Part shown: positions 18,302-27,790 of the stretch, piece by piece
Layout: each line of letters starts with the position of its first letter
Position numbering within the stretch: the stretch's first letter is position 1
Source of the DNA: Deinococcus budaensis
GTDB lineage: Bacteria; Deinococcota; Deinococci; Deinococcales; Deinococcaceae
DNA: 64,000 bases
Assembly (NCBI RefSeq): GCF_014201885.1
Contig: NZ_JACHFN010000007.1
Span: 1 to 64,000 of the forward strand
Direction of reading: 5' to 3'
The notes under the pieces: model-generated
Databases searched by the model: none
What the model was told of the DNA's origin: nothing
The model's input: only the letters and a program-made list of their open reading frames with translations
Position numbers and translations under genes: made by a program

Positions 18302-19504
18302 ATGTCCTCTCTGACGGCTGCGGAAGCCACCGGGCTGCTGGGCGTGAAGCCCGCCACGCTGTACGCCTACGTGTCGCGCGGGCTGGTGCGCTCGGAACCG
18401 GGGCCGGCCGGGACGCGGGAGCGCCGCTACAACGCGCAGGATGTCCACGCCCTGCTGGGCCGCCAGACCGCGCGCCGGGACCCCGAGGGAGCCGTCCACG
18501 AGGCGGTGGGCGGCGCGCTGCACTGGGGAGTGCCCGTGCTCGACAGCGCCCTGACCCTGATCGCGGCTGGAAAGCTGCGCTACCGGGGTCAGGACGCGGT
18601 CACCCTGGCCCGGCAGGCGAGCGTCGAGGAGGTCGCCGCCCTGCTGTGGACCGGGGACCCGGGGGGCTGGGCGCACTTGCCGCTCAGGGCCAGGATGCCG
18701 CTCCAGCCGGTGCCGCACGCCTCGTCGGGCAGCGAGGCCCTCGCTTACGCCCTCGCCCACGCGGGGGCGCACGACCTGACGGCCGGAGACACCCGGCCAG
18801 CGGCGCTCCCGGCCCAGGCGGCGCGGGTGCTCAATTTGCTGTACGCCACCCTGGAACGCTTCGGGCGCATCCCGCCTGCCCCGGACCTGGCCTTGCACGC
18901 CCGGCTGGCCCGGGTCTGGAACGTCCCGGAGGGGGCCGACCTCCTGCGCCTGGCCCTGATCCTGCTGGCGGACCACGAGCTGAACGTCAGCACGTTCACG
19001 GCGCGGGTCACGGCCAGTGGGGGCGCCAACCTGCACCACGTGACCCTGGCCGCCCTGTGCGCCCTCCAGGGCCGCCAGCATGGCCTGAGCGTCGTGGAAG
19101 CCTCCGAACTGGTCACCCATGCGCACCGGGACGGCCCGGCCCGGGCGCTGCGGGACGCGGCCCGCCGTCAGGCCCGGCTGCCCGGCTTCGGCCACCGGCT
19201 CTACCCGGACGGCGACCCCCGCGCCGCCGCCCTGCTGGCGGCCCTGGAGGAGAACTTTGCCGGTCACCCCGCGCTGAGCGCGGCCCAGGGGCTGGCGGCC
19301 CTCGTCCGCGCGGAGACGGGGGAGAGGCCGAATGTCGACCTCGCCCTGGGGACGCTGGGGCAGGTGCTGGGCCGCGAAACGGACGACGCGGTGACCCTCT
19401 TTGCCCTGGGCCGCGCCGTGGGCTGGCTGGCCCACGCGCTGGAGGCCATGCTGGGCGGCCAGATGATCCGCCCACGGGCCCGCTATGTGGGCCGGATGGA
19501 ATAG
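18302..19504 (+). CDS. Citrate synthase-family protein with N-terminal MerR-type HTH
   Basis: Residues 1-60 form a winged helix-turn-helix of MerR/excisionase type (LTAAEATGLLGVKPATLYAYVSRG). The rest (about 65-400) is a citrate synthase fold with the catalytic set: DHELNVSTFTARV, GFGHRLYPDGDP and an Asp in RPNVDLALG. So it could be both an enzyme and a DNA-binding regulator. Such HTH-citrate synthase fusions are known by annotation but poorly studied. It is divergent from the HMGL-type synthase. Confidence 0.82.
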   Translation: MSSLTAAEATGLLGVKPATLYAYVSRGLVRSEPGPAGTRERRYNAQDVHALLGRQTARRDPEGAVHEAVGGALHWGVPVLDSALTLIAAGKLRYRGQDAVTLARQASVEEVAALLWTGDPGGWAHLPLRARMPLQPVPHASSGSEALAYALAHAGAHDLTAGDTRPAALPAQAARVLNLLYATLERFGRIPPAPDLALHARLARVWNVPEGADLLRLALILLADHELNVSTFTARVTASGGANLHHVTLAALCALQGRQHGLSVVEASELVTHAHRDGPARALRDAARRQARLPGFGHRLYPDGDPRAAALLAALEENFAGHPALSAAQGLAALVRAETGERPNVDLALGTLGQVLGRETDDAVTLFALGRAVGWLAHALEAMLGGQMIRPRARYVGRME

Positions 19505-19669
19505 GGCGGCGCCGGAGGAAACCGTCCCCGACTGCCCCCGCCTCCCGGACAGGGCCAGCCGCATGAAGGTGGGGCCAGCGATGCGCCGACCAGCCGCGCG
19601 AGGACGTAGGGGGCGCCCAACGCCTGGGGAACTTGCCCACCAGGGTCAGGGCGGCCGGAAAAGAGCCAG

Positions 19670-19691
19670 ACCCCCCCTTGAGCAGGGGGGT
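19670..19691. terminator. Hairpin downstream of the citrate synthase-like gene
   Basis: ACCCCCC (19670-19676) and GGGGGGT (19685-19691) flank an eight-base loop in the 240-base gap before the second DUF421 gene. No U-run follows. Confidence 0.4.
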
Positions 19692-19733
19692 GCCGGATCA
19701 ACCGTGAGGCCCCGGGGTGTCCCGCTGTCCGGG

Positions 19734-19739
19734 TAGGGT
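19734..19739 (+). promoter_or_regulatory. -10 box of a probable leaderless promoter (DUF421 copy 2)
   Basis: TAGGGT ends five bases before the ATG at 19745, and no ribosome-binding site lies between them. The same hexamer precedes the gene at 18302. Confidence 0.5.
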
Positions 19740-19744
19740 GACCT

Positions 19745-20287
19745 ATGGACACCTTGCTTCCGGTCTTGCAGAACATCCTCACGCCGCAGGGGGGCTGGTC
19801 GCTGGCGTTTCTGGTGCGGATCGTGCTGTCGGTGCTGCTGCTGTACGCCCTGGTGGTGATGATCGCGCGCGCGTTCGGCGCCCGCACCTTCGCGTCGTTT
19901 ACCTCCTTTGACTTCTTGATCAATGTCGCGGCGGGGTCGCTGGTGGCGAGTTCGATCATGGGCCGCAACCTCGCCGAGGGCGCCCTGGCCCTGCTCTGCC
20001 TCGCCGCCGTGCAGTGGCTGGTCTCGTCTCTCAGTGCCCGCTCGCGCCGCTTTCACGACGTGGTGGACAACCCGCCCGTCGTGCTGATCGAACACGGCCG
20101 GTATCAGGAGCGGGCGATGCGCCGGGCGCGCATCTCCCAGCAGTCGCTGGACCAGAAACTCCGCAGCCAGGGCGTGGGCGACGTGGGCGAGGTGCGCTTT
20201 GCCATCCTGGAGTCGGGGGGCAACGTCTCGGTCATGACGGGCGAGGGCGAGGAGCGGCCCGGCACCTTCCCCCGGCGGGCGGGGTGA
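19745..20287 (+). CDS. DUF421 membrane protein (YetF-like), copy 2
   Basis: The 180-residue protein has three membrane segments (about 18-38, 58-76, 80-98), TSFDFLINVAAGSLVAS matching the DUF421 membrane domain, and a soluble tail (NPPVVLIEHGRYQERAMRRARIS). It is a distant paralogue of the gene at 11651. The cation-efflux gene starts seven bases after its stop, suggesting co-expression. Confidence 0.8.
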   Translation: MDTLLPVLQNILTPQGGWSLAFLVRIVLSVLLLYALVVMIARAFGARTFASFTSFDFLINVAAGSLVASSIMGRNLAEGALALLCLAAVQWLVSSLSARSRRFHDVVDNPPVVLIEHGRYQERAMRRARISQQSLDQKLRSQGVGDVGEVRFAILESGGNVSVMTGEGEERPGTFPRRAG

Positions 20288-20294
20288 GCGGCAG

Positions 20295-21188
20295 ATGACC
20301 CACCCGCACACGCACAGCCACGGGCAGAACACGGGCGCCCGGCCACTCGCCCTCGCGCTGGCCCTGACAGGCACCTTTCTGGTCGTCGAGGTCGTCTACG
20401 GCCTGCTCTCGGGGAGCCTCGCGCTGCTCTCCGACGCCGGACACATGCTTACCGACGTGATGGCGCTCGTCCTCTCGCTGCTGGCGATCCGCGTCGGGCA
20501 GCGTCCGGCCGACCGCCTGCGCACCTTCGGCTACCGCCGCGCCGAGGTCCTGGCCGCCGCCATGAACGCCGGGGCGCTGTTGGCCATCGGGCTGTACATC
20601 CTCGCCGAGGCGTACCGGAGGCTGCGCGAGCCGGTCGAGGTCCAGACGACCTCCATGCTGATCGTCGCGTCGCTCGGACTGGTCGTGAACCTGATCAGCG
20701 CCCGGCTGCTGGCCTCCGGCGCCGGAAGCAGCCTGAACGTGAAGTCGGCCTACCTGGAGGTGCTGGGCGACCTGCTGGGGTCCGTCGCCGTGATCGTGGG
20801 AGCGCTCGTCATCCGCTTCACGGGCCTCACCTGGGTGGACCCGGTGCTGGCGGCGGGCATCGGCCTGTGGGTGTTGCCGCGCACCTGGACCCTGCTGAAA
20901 GCGAGCGTGAACGTGCTGCTGGAGGGGGTACCCGGGGGCCTGAATCTGGACGCCCTGCGCGCGGACCTGGCGGCCCTGCCGGGGGTGCGGGGGGTGCATG
21001 ACCTGCACGTGTGGAGCGTGACGAGCGGGCAACACAACCTCACGGCGCATCTGGTGGCGCCCGCGCCCCGGGGAGACCTGCTCGCGCAGGTCCACGCGGT
21101 CGCCGAGCGGCACGGCATCGGGCACAGCACCGTGCAGGTCGAGCCGGAAGGCGCCCACCGTGGACGCGGGGGGCACCTGCACCCCTGA
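20295..21188 (+). CDS. Cation diffusion facilitator (CzcD-like zinc/cadmium/cobalt exporter)
   Basis: The 297-residue protein has a His-rich N-terminus (HPHTHSHG), six membrane segments with DAGHMLTD giving the HxxxD metal site in TM2, and a cytosolic C-terminal domain (GVHDLHVWSVTSGQHNLTAH). The TM5 site reads ELLGD-like (YLEVLGDLLGS), so Glu replaces the His of classical Zn-CDFs, which may alter selectivity. Family members exchange divalent cations for protons at the inner membrane. ATG at 20295. Confidence 0.88.
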   Translation: MTHPHTHSHGQNTGARPLALALALTGTFLVVEVVYGLLSGSLALLSDAGHMLTDVMALVLSLLAIRVGQRPADRLRTFGYRRAEVLAAAMNAGALLAIGLYILAEAYRRLREPVEVQTTSMLIVASLGLVVNLISARLLASGAGSSLNVKSAYLEVLGDLLGSVAVIVGALVIRFTGLTWVDPVLAAGIGLWVLPRTWTLLKASVNVLLEGVPGGLNLDALRADLAALPGVRGVHDLHVWSVTSGQHNLTAHLVAPAPRGDLLAQVHAVAERHGIGHSTVQVEPEGAHRGRGGHLHP

Positions 21189-21362
21189 GGGCGACCCGGA
21201 GCCTGCCGCCTGCCGGGCCTCGGCCGCTGCCCCGGTGGTCCGGCCCCGCGCGTCCATTCGCCTGCGGCGGCAACCGCGCGCGCGGAGGGGCGAGGAGCGG
21301 TCGGTGAGCACGCCGCCCTGCTGGGAGGAGGCCGCCTGCCTTGTCCGGGTTGTCAGGCGGTC

Positions 21363-21408
21363 ACCGGCCCCGCCGGGTTGGCCCTCCCGCGCCTCATCCG
21401 GGGCCGGT
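21363..21408. terminator. Inverted repeat at the end of the DUF2254 gene
   Basis: ACCGGCCCC (21363-21371) and GGGGCCGGT (21400-21408) are exact complements across a 28-base loop. The right arm lies within the last codons of the minus-strand DUF2254 gene. It may serve both convergent genes as a stop structure. Confidence 0.35.
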
Positions 21409-22689
21409 CACCTCCAGCACGCGCCGGTGGCGTTCTTCCAGGTCCCGGCGGTCGGCCTCCTCCTGGGTCTCGCGCAGGGCCGCCCGCAGGGTCAGGTCCG
21501 CGTGGCGGCGCAGGCTCGAGCGCCGCTCCGGTCGGGGTTCTTGCTGCGCGACGCTTTCGAGCACCTCCAGCAGCCGCAGCGTCACCGCCGGGTGCCCGGC
21601 CCCGTTTTGCCGGATCTGGTGAAACATCACGTCGGTCAGCCCGTCGTAGTCGGTCATCGGCACGGCCAGGCGCAGGTGGCCTGCCACGAGGTGCCGGGAG
21701 GGAGGCAGCTCGCGCCCGCTCACCCGGCACAGGGCCGCCCCCAGGTGGTCGAGCACCGCGATGGCGGTGAAAGGATCGTTGATGCCGGGGGACAGGGCGC
21801 GCACGGCCACCTCGACCAGTTGCTGGGCCGCAAACTCCACGTCCTGCGAGGAGGTGCGGCGCGGCCCGGTCAGCAGGGCCGCCCGCACGTCCTCGAGCGC
21901 GGCGGGCGAGGTGAGCGCGACGGCCATCCCGGGAAACACGAAGTCGCCGGGCCGCACCGTCAGGCGGATCACCGCGTCATGCTTCCGGGCCAGCCTCAGC
22001 AGGGCGTCCACGTCGAGGGCTTGCAGGTACCCGCTGTCTTTGGCCCGGACCTCCTCGGCGTCCTGCGGCTGGGCCTGGGGCAAGGCGGGCGCGGCCCCGG
22101 GCGAGGGGCGCTCCGCTTGGCTGGAAAACTGCGCCTCGATGGCCCGGGTGAGTTCGCCCGACACCAGCCGGATGACGTGCCCCACGTTGATGCCCGTGGC
22201 GATGTGCGCGATGAAGTAGATCAAGACCGCCAGGCTCACGAGGGCCAGGCCCAGCCCCAGCGTCACCGCGAGGTGCGGGACGAAGGGACTCTCCTCCCCG
22301 CCCCGCACGGTCCGCAAGACCAGCAGGCAGTAGGCGAAGGTGGCGATGAAGGTCCCGAGCGTGAGCTGGTTGGCCCGGTCGCGGGTGAAGTGCTCCAGCA
22401 GCCTCGGCCCCATCTGGCTGCTCGCCAGCGACAGCGCCGCGATGGTGATGGAAAAGGTCGTGCCCGCCACCCCGATCACCGACCCCGCGATGGCCCCCAG
22501 CATCGAGCGCGCCCCGTCCGCGCTGCCGCCGTAGATCCAGGGGAACTGACGCACCGTGTCCAGGCTCACGCGCTCGTCCACGTTCACCGCGCCCTCGGCG
22601 AGCAGGAGGGCCAGGGCGGCCATCACGGCGGGCAAAAGCCAGAAGCTGTCGCGCAGGTTTCCCCACAGGGCCACCACGCGGCCCGTCAC
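21394..22689 (-). CDS. DUF2254 membrane protein
   Basis: The 431-residue protein has four hydrophobic segments in the first 200 residues and conserved GVAGTTFSITIAALSLASSQ and GPRLLEHFTRDRANQ motifs of DUF2254, followed by a soluble domain. The function is unknown. Its ATG overlaps the stop of the upstream MscS gene by four bases, which suggests the two membrane proteins are made together. Confidence 0.83.
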   Translation of the reverse strand: MTGRVVALWGNLRDSFWLLPAVMAALALLLAEGAVNVDERVSLDTVRQFPWIYGGSADGARSMLGAIAGSVIGVAGTTFSITIAALSLASSQMGPRLLEHFTRDRANQLTLGTFIATFAYCLLVLRTVRGGEESPFVPHLAVTLGLGLALVSLAVLIYFIAHIATGINVGHVIRLVSGELTRAIEAQFSSQAERPSPGAAPALPQAQPQDAEEVRAKDSGYLQALDVDALLRLARKHDAVIRLTVRPGDFVFPGMAVALTSPAALEDVRAALLTGPRRTSSQDVEFAAQQLVEVAVRALSPGINDPFTAIAVLDHLGAALCRVSGRELPPSRHLVAGHLRLAVPMTDYDGLTDVMFHQIRQNGAGHPAVTLRLLEVLESVAQQEPRPERRSSLRRHADLTLRAALRETQEEADRRDLEERHRRVLEVTGPG

Positions 22690-23654
22690 GGGGCGTCCTC
22701 GTCACCGGGGCCGGGGCCGGGGACCCGCCAGCGGGGCCGGGGCGCCTGCGCCCTGCCAGCGGGCCAGCCCTCGCGCTGCCTCTCCCGGTCGCCGTCGCTT
22801 TCCTCGGTCTGGTCGTGCCACAGGACCTGCCGGGTCGGAAAGGGCAGGTCGATCCCGTGGGCGAGCAGGGCTTCTTTGACCTTCTGAAGCACCTCGTCCT
22901 GACTGTCCAGGGCGTCCTTGCGCCGGGGCGGGTCGATCCACCAGCGCACCCGCAGGTTCACGCTGCTCTCGGCGAGGTCCACCACCAGCACCTCGGGCGC
23001 CGGGTCCTGACGGATCAGCTTCAGCCCCGCGAGCGTCTCCTCAATCACCCTTTTCGCCGCGCCGATGTCGTCGCTGTAACCGATGCCCACGTCATACTGG
23101 AGACGCCTGACCTCATAGGCCGTCTTGACCGTCACCTTGCCGGTAAAGAGTTGGGTGTTGGGAATCACGACCTGAAGGTTGTCGTAGGTGCGGATGATGG
23201 TCGCGCGCACCTGGATGTCCTCCACCGTGCCCTCGGCGCTGTCCACGACGATCTGGTCGCCGATCCGGAAGGGCCGGGTGACCAGGATCAGGATGCCCGC
23301 CAGCAGGTTTTGCAGGATGTCGCGGAACGCGAAGCCGATGGCGACGCCGCCCACGCCCAGCAGGCTAAAGAGGCTCGCGGGCGTGACCGAGGGAAAGACG
23401 ATGGTGATCGCCACCAGCACGCCGAGCGTCAGGATGGACCCCGAGGCCAGGCGCCCGAACAGCCGCCCCAGGTTGCCCTCGCGGCTGCCCCACACCCGCT
23501 CGACGAGGCTACGTGCCGCCCGGGCGAGCAGCCAGAACCCCAGCAGGACGACGAGGGCGATCAGCACGTTGGGCAGGGCGGCCACCACGTCCCGCCCGAT
23601 ACTCTGCACCCGCTCCAGGGCGACGTTGACGTTGGCGGCCATGCCGCCCTTCAT
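22686..23654 (-). CDS. MscS-family mechanosensitive channel
   Basis: The product is about 322 residues with two to three N-terminal membrane helices, the pore-lining GVGGVAIGFAFRDILQNLLAG and the beta domain start RIGDQIVV, then VVIPNTQLF. These are diagnostic for small-conductance mechanosensitive channels. The tail is charged and Pro-rich. Two nearby starts are possible (23654, MKGGMAANV; 23642, MAANV); neither has a strong ribosome-binding site. It is coupled to DUF2254 by ATGA. Confidence 0.85.
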   Translation of the reverse strand: MKGGMAANVNVALERVQSIGRDVVAALPNVLIALVVLLGFWLLARAARSLVERVWGSREGNLGRLFGRLASGSILTLGVLVAITIVFPSVTPASLFSLLGVGGVAIGFAFRDILQNLLAGILILVTRPFRIGDQIVVDSAEGTVEDIQVRATIIRTYDNLQVVIPNTQLFTGKVTVKTAYEVRRLQYDVGIGYSDDIGAAKRVIEETLAGLKLIRQDPAPEVLVVDLAESSVNLRVRWWIDPPRRKDALDSQDEVLQKVKEALLAHGIDLPFPTRQVLWHDQTEESDGDRERQREGWPAGRAQAPRPRWRVPGPGPGDEDAP

Positions 23655-23861
23655 AGCGGGTGAGGTGGGGCCGGTGCAAGGGAGGGGCCAGTGGACCGGG
23701 AACCCGCCACGCTTTCCCAAGGGTGGCCGTTTCACCACGCCGCCCTTCACGGTTTGCCCAGACAGCCGCCCCAGACGGCCTGTCTCCCTGTACGGTCAGG
23801 TCCAGGGGAAGGCGGCCCGCTGGCCTGGATGGCGAGCCTGTATCCCCGGGAGGTGAAGCCT

Positions 23862-24674
23862 ATGCGGTTTGTCCTGCTGCTCTCGGCCCTGCTGCTGGCG
23901 GTTCCCGCCGCCGCGCAGACGACCGGAGAACGTCTGCTGTCCGGCACCACGCTCGGCCTGCCCTGGGGCTTGTACCAGGGGGGCCTGACCAACCTGAGCG
24001 ACGGTGAAGCCCGCCTGAGGATGAGTGCCCCGCAGGGTGCCCGCGTCCTGGGGACCCGCTACGACGCGGGCGGCCGCGCGGCCCTGCTGACCTACCGGGG
24101 AGACCGGGACGCCCGCGCGGCCCTGGCCTTTGCGGTGGACCAGCTTCAGCGTCAGGGCTTTAACCTGACCTACCGCGCCTACCCCTCGCCGGGTCAGGCC
24201 CGCGCGCTGCTGCGGCGGGTCGACCGCCTCCTGGAGGTGCAGATCACGCGCGGCGCCGAGGGTGTCACCCAGGCCCTCTACCTCTTCCGGGACGGCGAAC
24301 AGCCCGAGCGGCTCCTCACCGATCAGGCGCCCGACGCCCTGCGGGTCTACGCCGCGCCCATCGACCTCCAGACCGTGCAGGCCGAGCCGGGCCGGGTGTA
24401 CCTCACGCCGCCGGACGACCAGCTGATCGACTTCACGGCCTACCGCGACGGCGCCGTCATCCTGGCGTTCTACGGCAATTACACCCTCCAACAGCTGCTC
24501 GACTTCTACCTGCCTTTCTTCATCCAGCAGGGCTTCGTGGAGATCGGGGAGGTGACCACCGACGAGGCGGAAAGGACCCTGCGCTTTGGCCGGGGGACGG
24601 AGCGAGTGACCCTGCGGCTGGAAGCCTCACCAAGCGTCGAGCAGACCCGGGTGACCCTCTGGTACCGGCAGTGA
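23862..24674 (+). CDS. Secreted protein of unknown function
   Basis: The 270-residue product has a clear signal peptide (MRFVLLLSALLLAVPAAAQ, cleavage after AAA or AQ) and a mature part of mixed alpha/beta character without motifs I recognise. It may contain two similar halves, each with strands and an amphipathic helix (AALAFAVDQLQRQGF and LQQLLDFYLPFFIQQGF). GGGAGGTG precedes the ATG. It is divergent from MscS. Confidence 0.7.
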   Translation: MRFVLLLSALLLAVPAAAQTTGERLLSGTTLGLPWGLYQGGLTNLSDGEARLRMSAPQGARVLGTRYDAGGRAALLTYRGDRDARAALAFAVDQLQRQGFNLTYRAYPSPGQARALLRRVDRLLEVQITRGAEGVTQALYLFRDGEQPERLLTDQAPDALRVYAAPIDLQTVQAEPGRVYLTPPDDQLIDFTAYRDGAVILAFYGNYTLQQLLDFYLPFFIQQGFVEIGEVTTDEAERTLRFGRGTERVTLRLEASPSVEQTRVTLWYRQ

Positions 24675-24897
24675 CCCCCGTCCCTGGGTGACGGTTGGGA
24701 GCGCTCCTTGGTCAGTGAATCCGGCATGCTGGAGACGCTTCCAGACGCCGCTCTCCACGGTGCGGCCACCCACTCCCAGGGCAGGGGTGAACCAGAAACT
24801 CCCCCACACGTTCAGCTAACCACGGCCAAGCGTGCCCCACCGGGCGTCCTCGCTTGCTTGAACGCGCTGAAGCGGAGAATGGACGCGACCGCCCAGG

Positions 24898-24903
24898 TAT
24901 GGT
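24898..24903 (+). promoter_or_regulatory. -10 box upstream of the DUF6328-like gene
   Basis: TATGGT ends nine bases before the ATG at 24913, leaving at most a two- to three-base leader. This fits a near-leaderless promoter. Confidence 0.45.
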
Positions 24904-24912
24904 GCCTTTCCC

Positions 24913-25372
24913 ATGACCGACACCCCCGACACGGATGGGCTGTCCGACCTGCTGAATGAACTCCGCATCCTGCTTCAGGGAGCGCAGGTGCTCACCAGTT
25001 TCCTGATCATCCTGCCATTCAACACCAACTTTGGCCGCGTGGGGTCGCCCGAGCGCTGGGTGTACCTCGCCACCTTCCTGTGCTCGCTAACCAGCCTGGT
25101 GCTGCTGAGTGCCCGGGCCCTGCACCATTACCGGCGCCGCCCGATGCGCCACCTGGAGCACTTCAAGCGCACGGCGACGCGCCTCGTCCAGGTGGGGGCC
25201 GTCTTTATGACTCTGGCGCTGGTGCTGGCGACACGGCTGGTCGCCGCACAGGTGGTCCCCGGGCTTCCTGGTCTGGCTCCTGCCCGTCAGCATGGCTGCG
25301 CTGCTCCTCGCCGCGTGGTGGTGGCTACCGATTCGGCACGAGCGACGCGTGTACGGTGGGGGCAAGCGATGA
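24913..25372 (+). pseudogene. DUF6328-like membrane protein with a frameshift
   Basis: The frame from the ATG at 24913 reads as a three- to four-helix membrane protein (GAQVLTSFLIILPFNTNF, FKRTATRLVQVGAVF). At the CCCCGGG tract at 25257-25263 the natural continuation shifts by +1. The second frame gives GFLVWLLPVSMAALLLAAWW, a typical last helix, and ends at 25372. Removing one C or G restores a protein of about 152 residues. A real mutation or a sequencing error in the G/C run would look the same. Confidence 0.7.
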
Positions 25373-25718
25373 TTCCCTGGATGGTGCTTGGGCGGCGGAC
25401 AGCGCCCGGGTCTGGCGCTGTCCGCCGGAGGAGGATAATCCTGAGCCGAAGGGCGCCGGGCCAATCACGCCGGATGAGTTCGCCGAGTGGGTGAAGAGAT
25501 CGGGCATCAGACTGATCCCGCGTTCTTGGCATCCGATCAGCGGTCGCTTGATGGTGGTTGAGGAAGACGCTTCCTGGCCGGAGAGCAAGGCACCTACGCG
25601 GGTAGCGACCGTCTTCCGGGCCTCAAATGGCAAGGTGACTGCGGCACTTCGCCTTCCGGACCTTAAGCAGGCGTTCGAACTCGCCTACATCTGCCGTGAG
25701 ATGGCGGCGACCGAGTGA
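25356..25718 (+). CDS. Hypothetical protein, probably foreign
   Basis: The open frame from a GTG at 25356 encodes about 120 residues ending ELAYICREMAATE. The core reads like a real soluble protein (ITPDEFAEWVKRSG, PISGRLMVVEEDASWP) but I do not recognise it. Start uncertain; there is no ribosome-binding site and the first 17 bases overlap the broken DUF6328 gene. Its stop lies in GTGA, overlapping the probable original start of the MarR gene, so the two may have been a coupled pair in another genome. Confidence 0.45.
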   Translation: MGASDDSLDGAWAADSARVWRCPPEEDNPEPKGAGPITPDEFAEWVKRSGIRLIPRSWHPISGRLMVVEEDASWPESKAPTRVATVFRASNGKVTAALRLPDLKQAFELAYICREMAATE

Positions 25719-26189
25719 GCGCACCAGGTTCTCTTCGACTTCGTCCGATACTGGTCACGCCGATCTGTAACGGGCGATCCGGGACTCGTCGAGCAGGGGC
25801 GACTGGTGCTCGTCGCCGAGGCCGTCGGATTCCTGACTGAGAGGGGTGCGGCGGCCACTGTGAACTCAACCGCGCACGCGATCGGCATCGACCAGAGTGG
25901 TGTATCTCGCCTGATCACGAGCGCCACGGCGGCCGGTTACCTCGCGGTGCAAGCCTCCGCCACTGACGGACGACGCCGCGAACTGACCCTCACTCCCGCA
26001 GGCAACGCCATGTTGGACCAGACACATCGCTGGCAAGAGGAAATCTTCCTTCGACTCTCCGCTGGCTGGTCCGAGAATCGTCGCGGTGAATTCCGGCAGG
26101 CTATGACCGACCTGATGAACCGCTCCCACGAGCTCGAAGCATCACCCACGCGAACGCCCCGCTGTCAGTCGAGGGGCGACGCCGCTTGA
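25719..26189 (+). pseudogene. MarR-family regulator with damaged 5' end
   Basis: MarR-like coding sequence runs in one frame from about 25719 (HQVLFDFVRYWSRR) through the winged helix (IGIDQSGVSRLITSATAAGYL, SATDGRRRELTLTPAG) to the stop at 26187-26189. There is no start codon in that frame before GTG at 25806, which would lose the first helix. A GTG at 25715, overlapping the previous stop, is in another frame, so a small indel just after the start is likely. The wording resembles actinobacterial MarR proteins, an impression not checked by search. Confidence 0.6.
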
Positions 26190-26450
26190 TCGAGCGATGC
26201 AAGCGGCGGCTGGCGCATCCATGGTCGTGACAGTGACCAGGCCAAGGCCGCAGGCCGTGCCAAGGCAGCCGGCGCGAAGCGCGGATACACCTACCTCCAT
26301 TCGGCCATCGACGGCTTCTCTCGGCTCTCCTACACCGAGCCGCTCAATGACGAGAAGGGAGTCACCGCAGCCGCGTTCCTTGCCCGAGCGAAAGTCTGGT
26401 TCGCCGCCCACGGCATCACCGACGTCTATCGCGTCGTCACCGACAACCTT
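26190..26450 (+). pseudogene. IS481-type transposase fragment
   Basis: Directly after the MarR stop, in the same frame, the translation reads GGWRIHGRDSDQAKAAG, then KRGYTYLHSAIDGFSRLSYTE and RVVTDN. These are the middle of an rve/DDE transposase of IS481 type, including two catalytic Asp regions. The N-terminal HTH and the C-terminal Glu region are missing, and no inverted ends are evident. It is a scrap left by deletion, embedded in other foreign-looking sequence. Confidence 0.7.
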
Positions 26451-26561
26451 TGGCGTGCGCGATTTAGACCTGGGGCGGGTCGAGGGCCAAGTGCAAGGCC
26501 GTTACTCGGATATTGATGAACTCGGACCCCTGGGCGCCTGTGTAGAACAGCGTCTTGACCA

Positions 26562-27790
26562 TCAGCCCATACCCTGCTGGTGTGGTGGGCGGGACTGATC
26601 TCCTGGGTGGGCAACGGCGCGATGTTCATCGCCCTCCCGGTCTACGTCTACACCGAGACGAACTCCACGCTCGCCACCGCCCTTAGCGTCATGGCGAATG
26701 CCCTCGCCACCATCGTGATCGGACAAGTGGCGGGCGTCTTCGTGGACCGCTGGAACCACCGGCGCACGCTGCTGTGGGGCAACCTCGTCCTGGCCGCCTT
26801 GACCCTGGTGTTCCTGACCGTCCTGCACGCGCCGTGGTGGCTGATCTTGCCGGTCGCCTTCGTGCAATCGGCCGCCGGGCAATTCTTGGGTCCCGCCGAA
26901 AACGCGCTGCTGCCGACCTTGGTCACTGAACAGGACTTGGCGGCCGCCAACAGTTTGAATGCCCTCAACAACAATCTCGCGCGCCTGTTGGGTCCGGCCC
27001 TCGGCGGCCTGCTGATCGCGTCCATCGGCTTCGCCGGGGTCGTGGTGGACGCGCTGACCTACCTGCTGGCCGCTGGCCTGGTCTTCCTGGTCCGTGCCTC
27101 CCAGGTGAGCCACGAGCAACCCCGGGAAGGGCAGGCGGCCGGGCGCTTCTGGCAGGAGTGGCGCGCGGGGCTTCGCGCCGTCCGCAGGAACCCGCTGCTG
27201 ACGCTGGGATTCGTCATCGGGGCGCTCGTCGGCCTGGGGAAGGGTTCATCTCCACCCTGATGGCGCCCTGGATCAAGGTCATGCTGGACGGTGGCGGGTT
27301 GGAACTGGGGTCTCTGATGTCCGTGCAGGCCGTCGAGGGCATGGTGGCGGCCCTGCTGCTCGCGGGGTTCGCGCAGCAGGTCTCCGCCGTCCGCTTGCTG
27401 GGCTGGGGTGGCCTGCCCTTCACCGCCTGGGGGACCGCGCAGATGCTGCTGCTGCAAACGGAGTCTGAGCCGGAGCTGCGCGGACGGATCTTCGGAGCGT
27501 ACTTCGCCTTGTTTGGGGGCGCTCAGTTCGTGGGAATGGCGCTCTCCGGGATTCTGGGGGACTGGGCTGGGGTCCTGGTCATCAATGTGGACGCCGTGAC
27601 GTACCTGCTCGCTGGGATGCTCGCACTGGGTTACGCCCTTCGTCATCCCGGCGGGGGTTTAGGGAAGCGATACCGTGAGCAAAGTCTGGGGGGAGGTTCA
27701 GCCAGGCCCGTGCCTGACAAACCCGCCCGAAGGCAAAGTCAACCAACAACATGCCGGTTTCCGACTTCGCCAACGGTATCGCTTCTTTAA
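26562..27790 (+). pseudogene. MFS transporter, 5'-truncated, frameshifted and internally deleted
   Basis: The first frame begins without a proper start (HTLLVWWAGLISWVGNGA) and encodes six membrane segments with the A-motif VDRWNHRRTLL. At the G-run 27236-27239, one G appears lost: GALVGLG should continue EGFISTLMAPW, which is found in the next frame. In that frame, LLGWGGLPF passes directly to TAWGTAQMLLLQTE, losing about one membrane segment. The last 40 codons run through an inverted-repeat element. Three independent lesions make it non-functional. Intact relatives have about 420 residues. Confidence 0.75.
27664..27785. repeat. 122-bp element bounded by perfect 13-bp inverted repeats
   Basis: GAAGCGATACCGT at 27664-27676 is exactly complementary to ACGGTATCGCTTC at 27773-27785. 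TTTA occurs next to both ends (two bases before the left repeat, immediately after the right), a possible target duplication. The interior has no convincing gene. It fits a non-autonomous mobile element (MITE) or an internally deleted insertion sequence. Confidence 0.45.
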
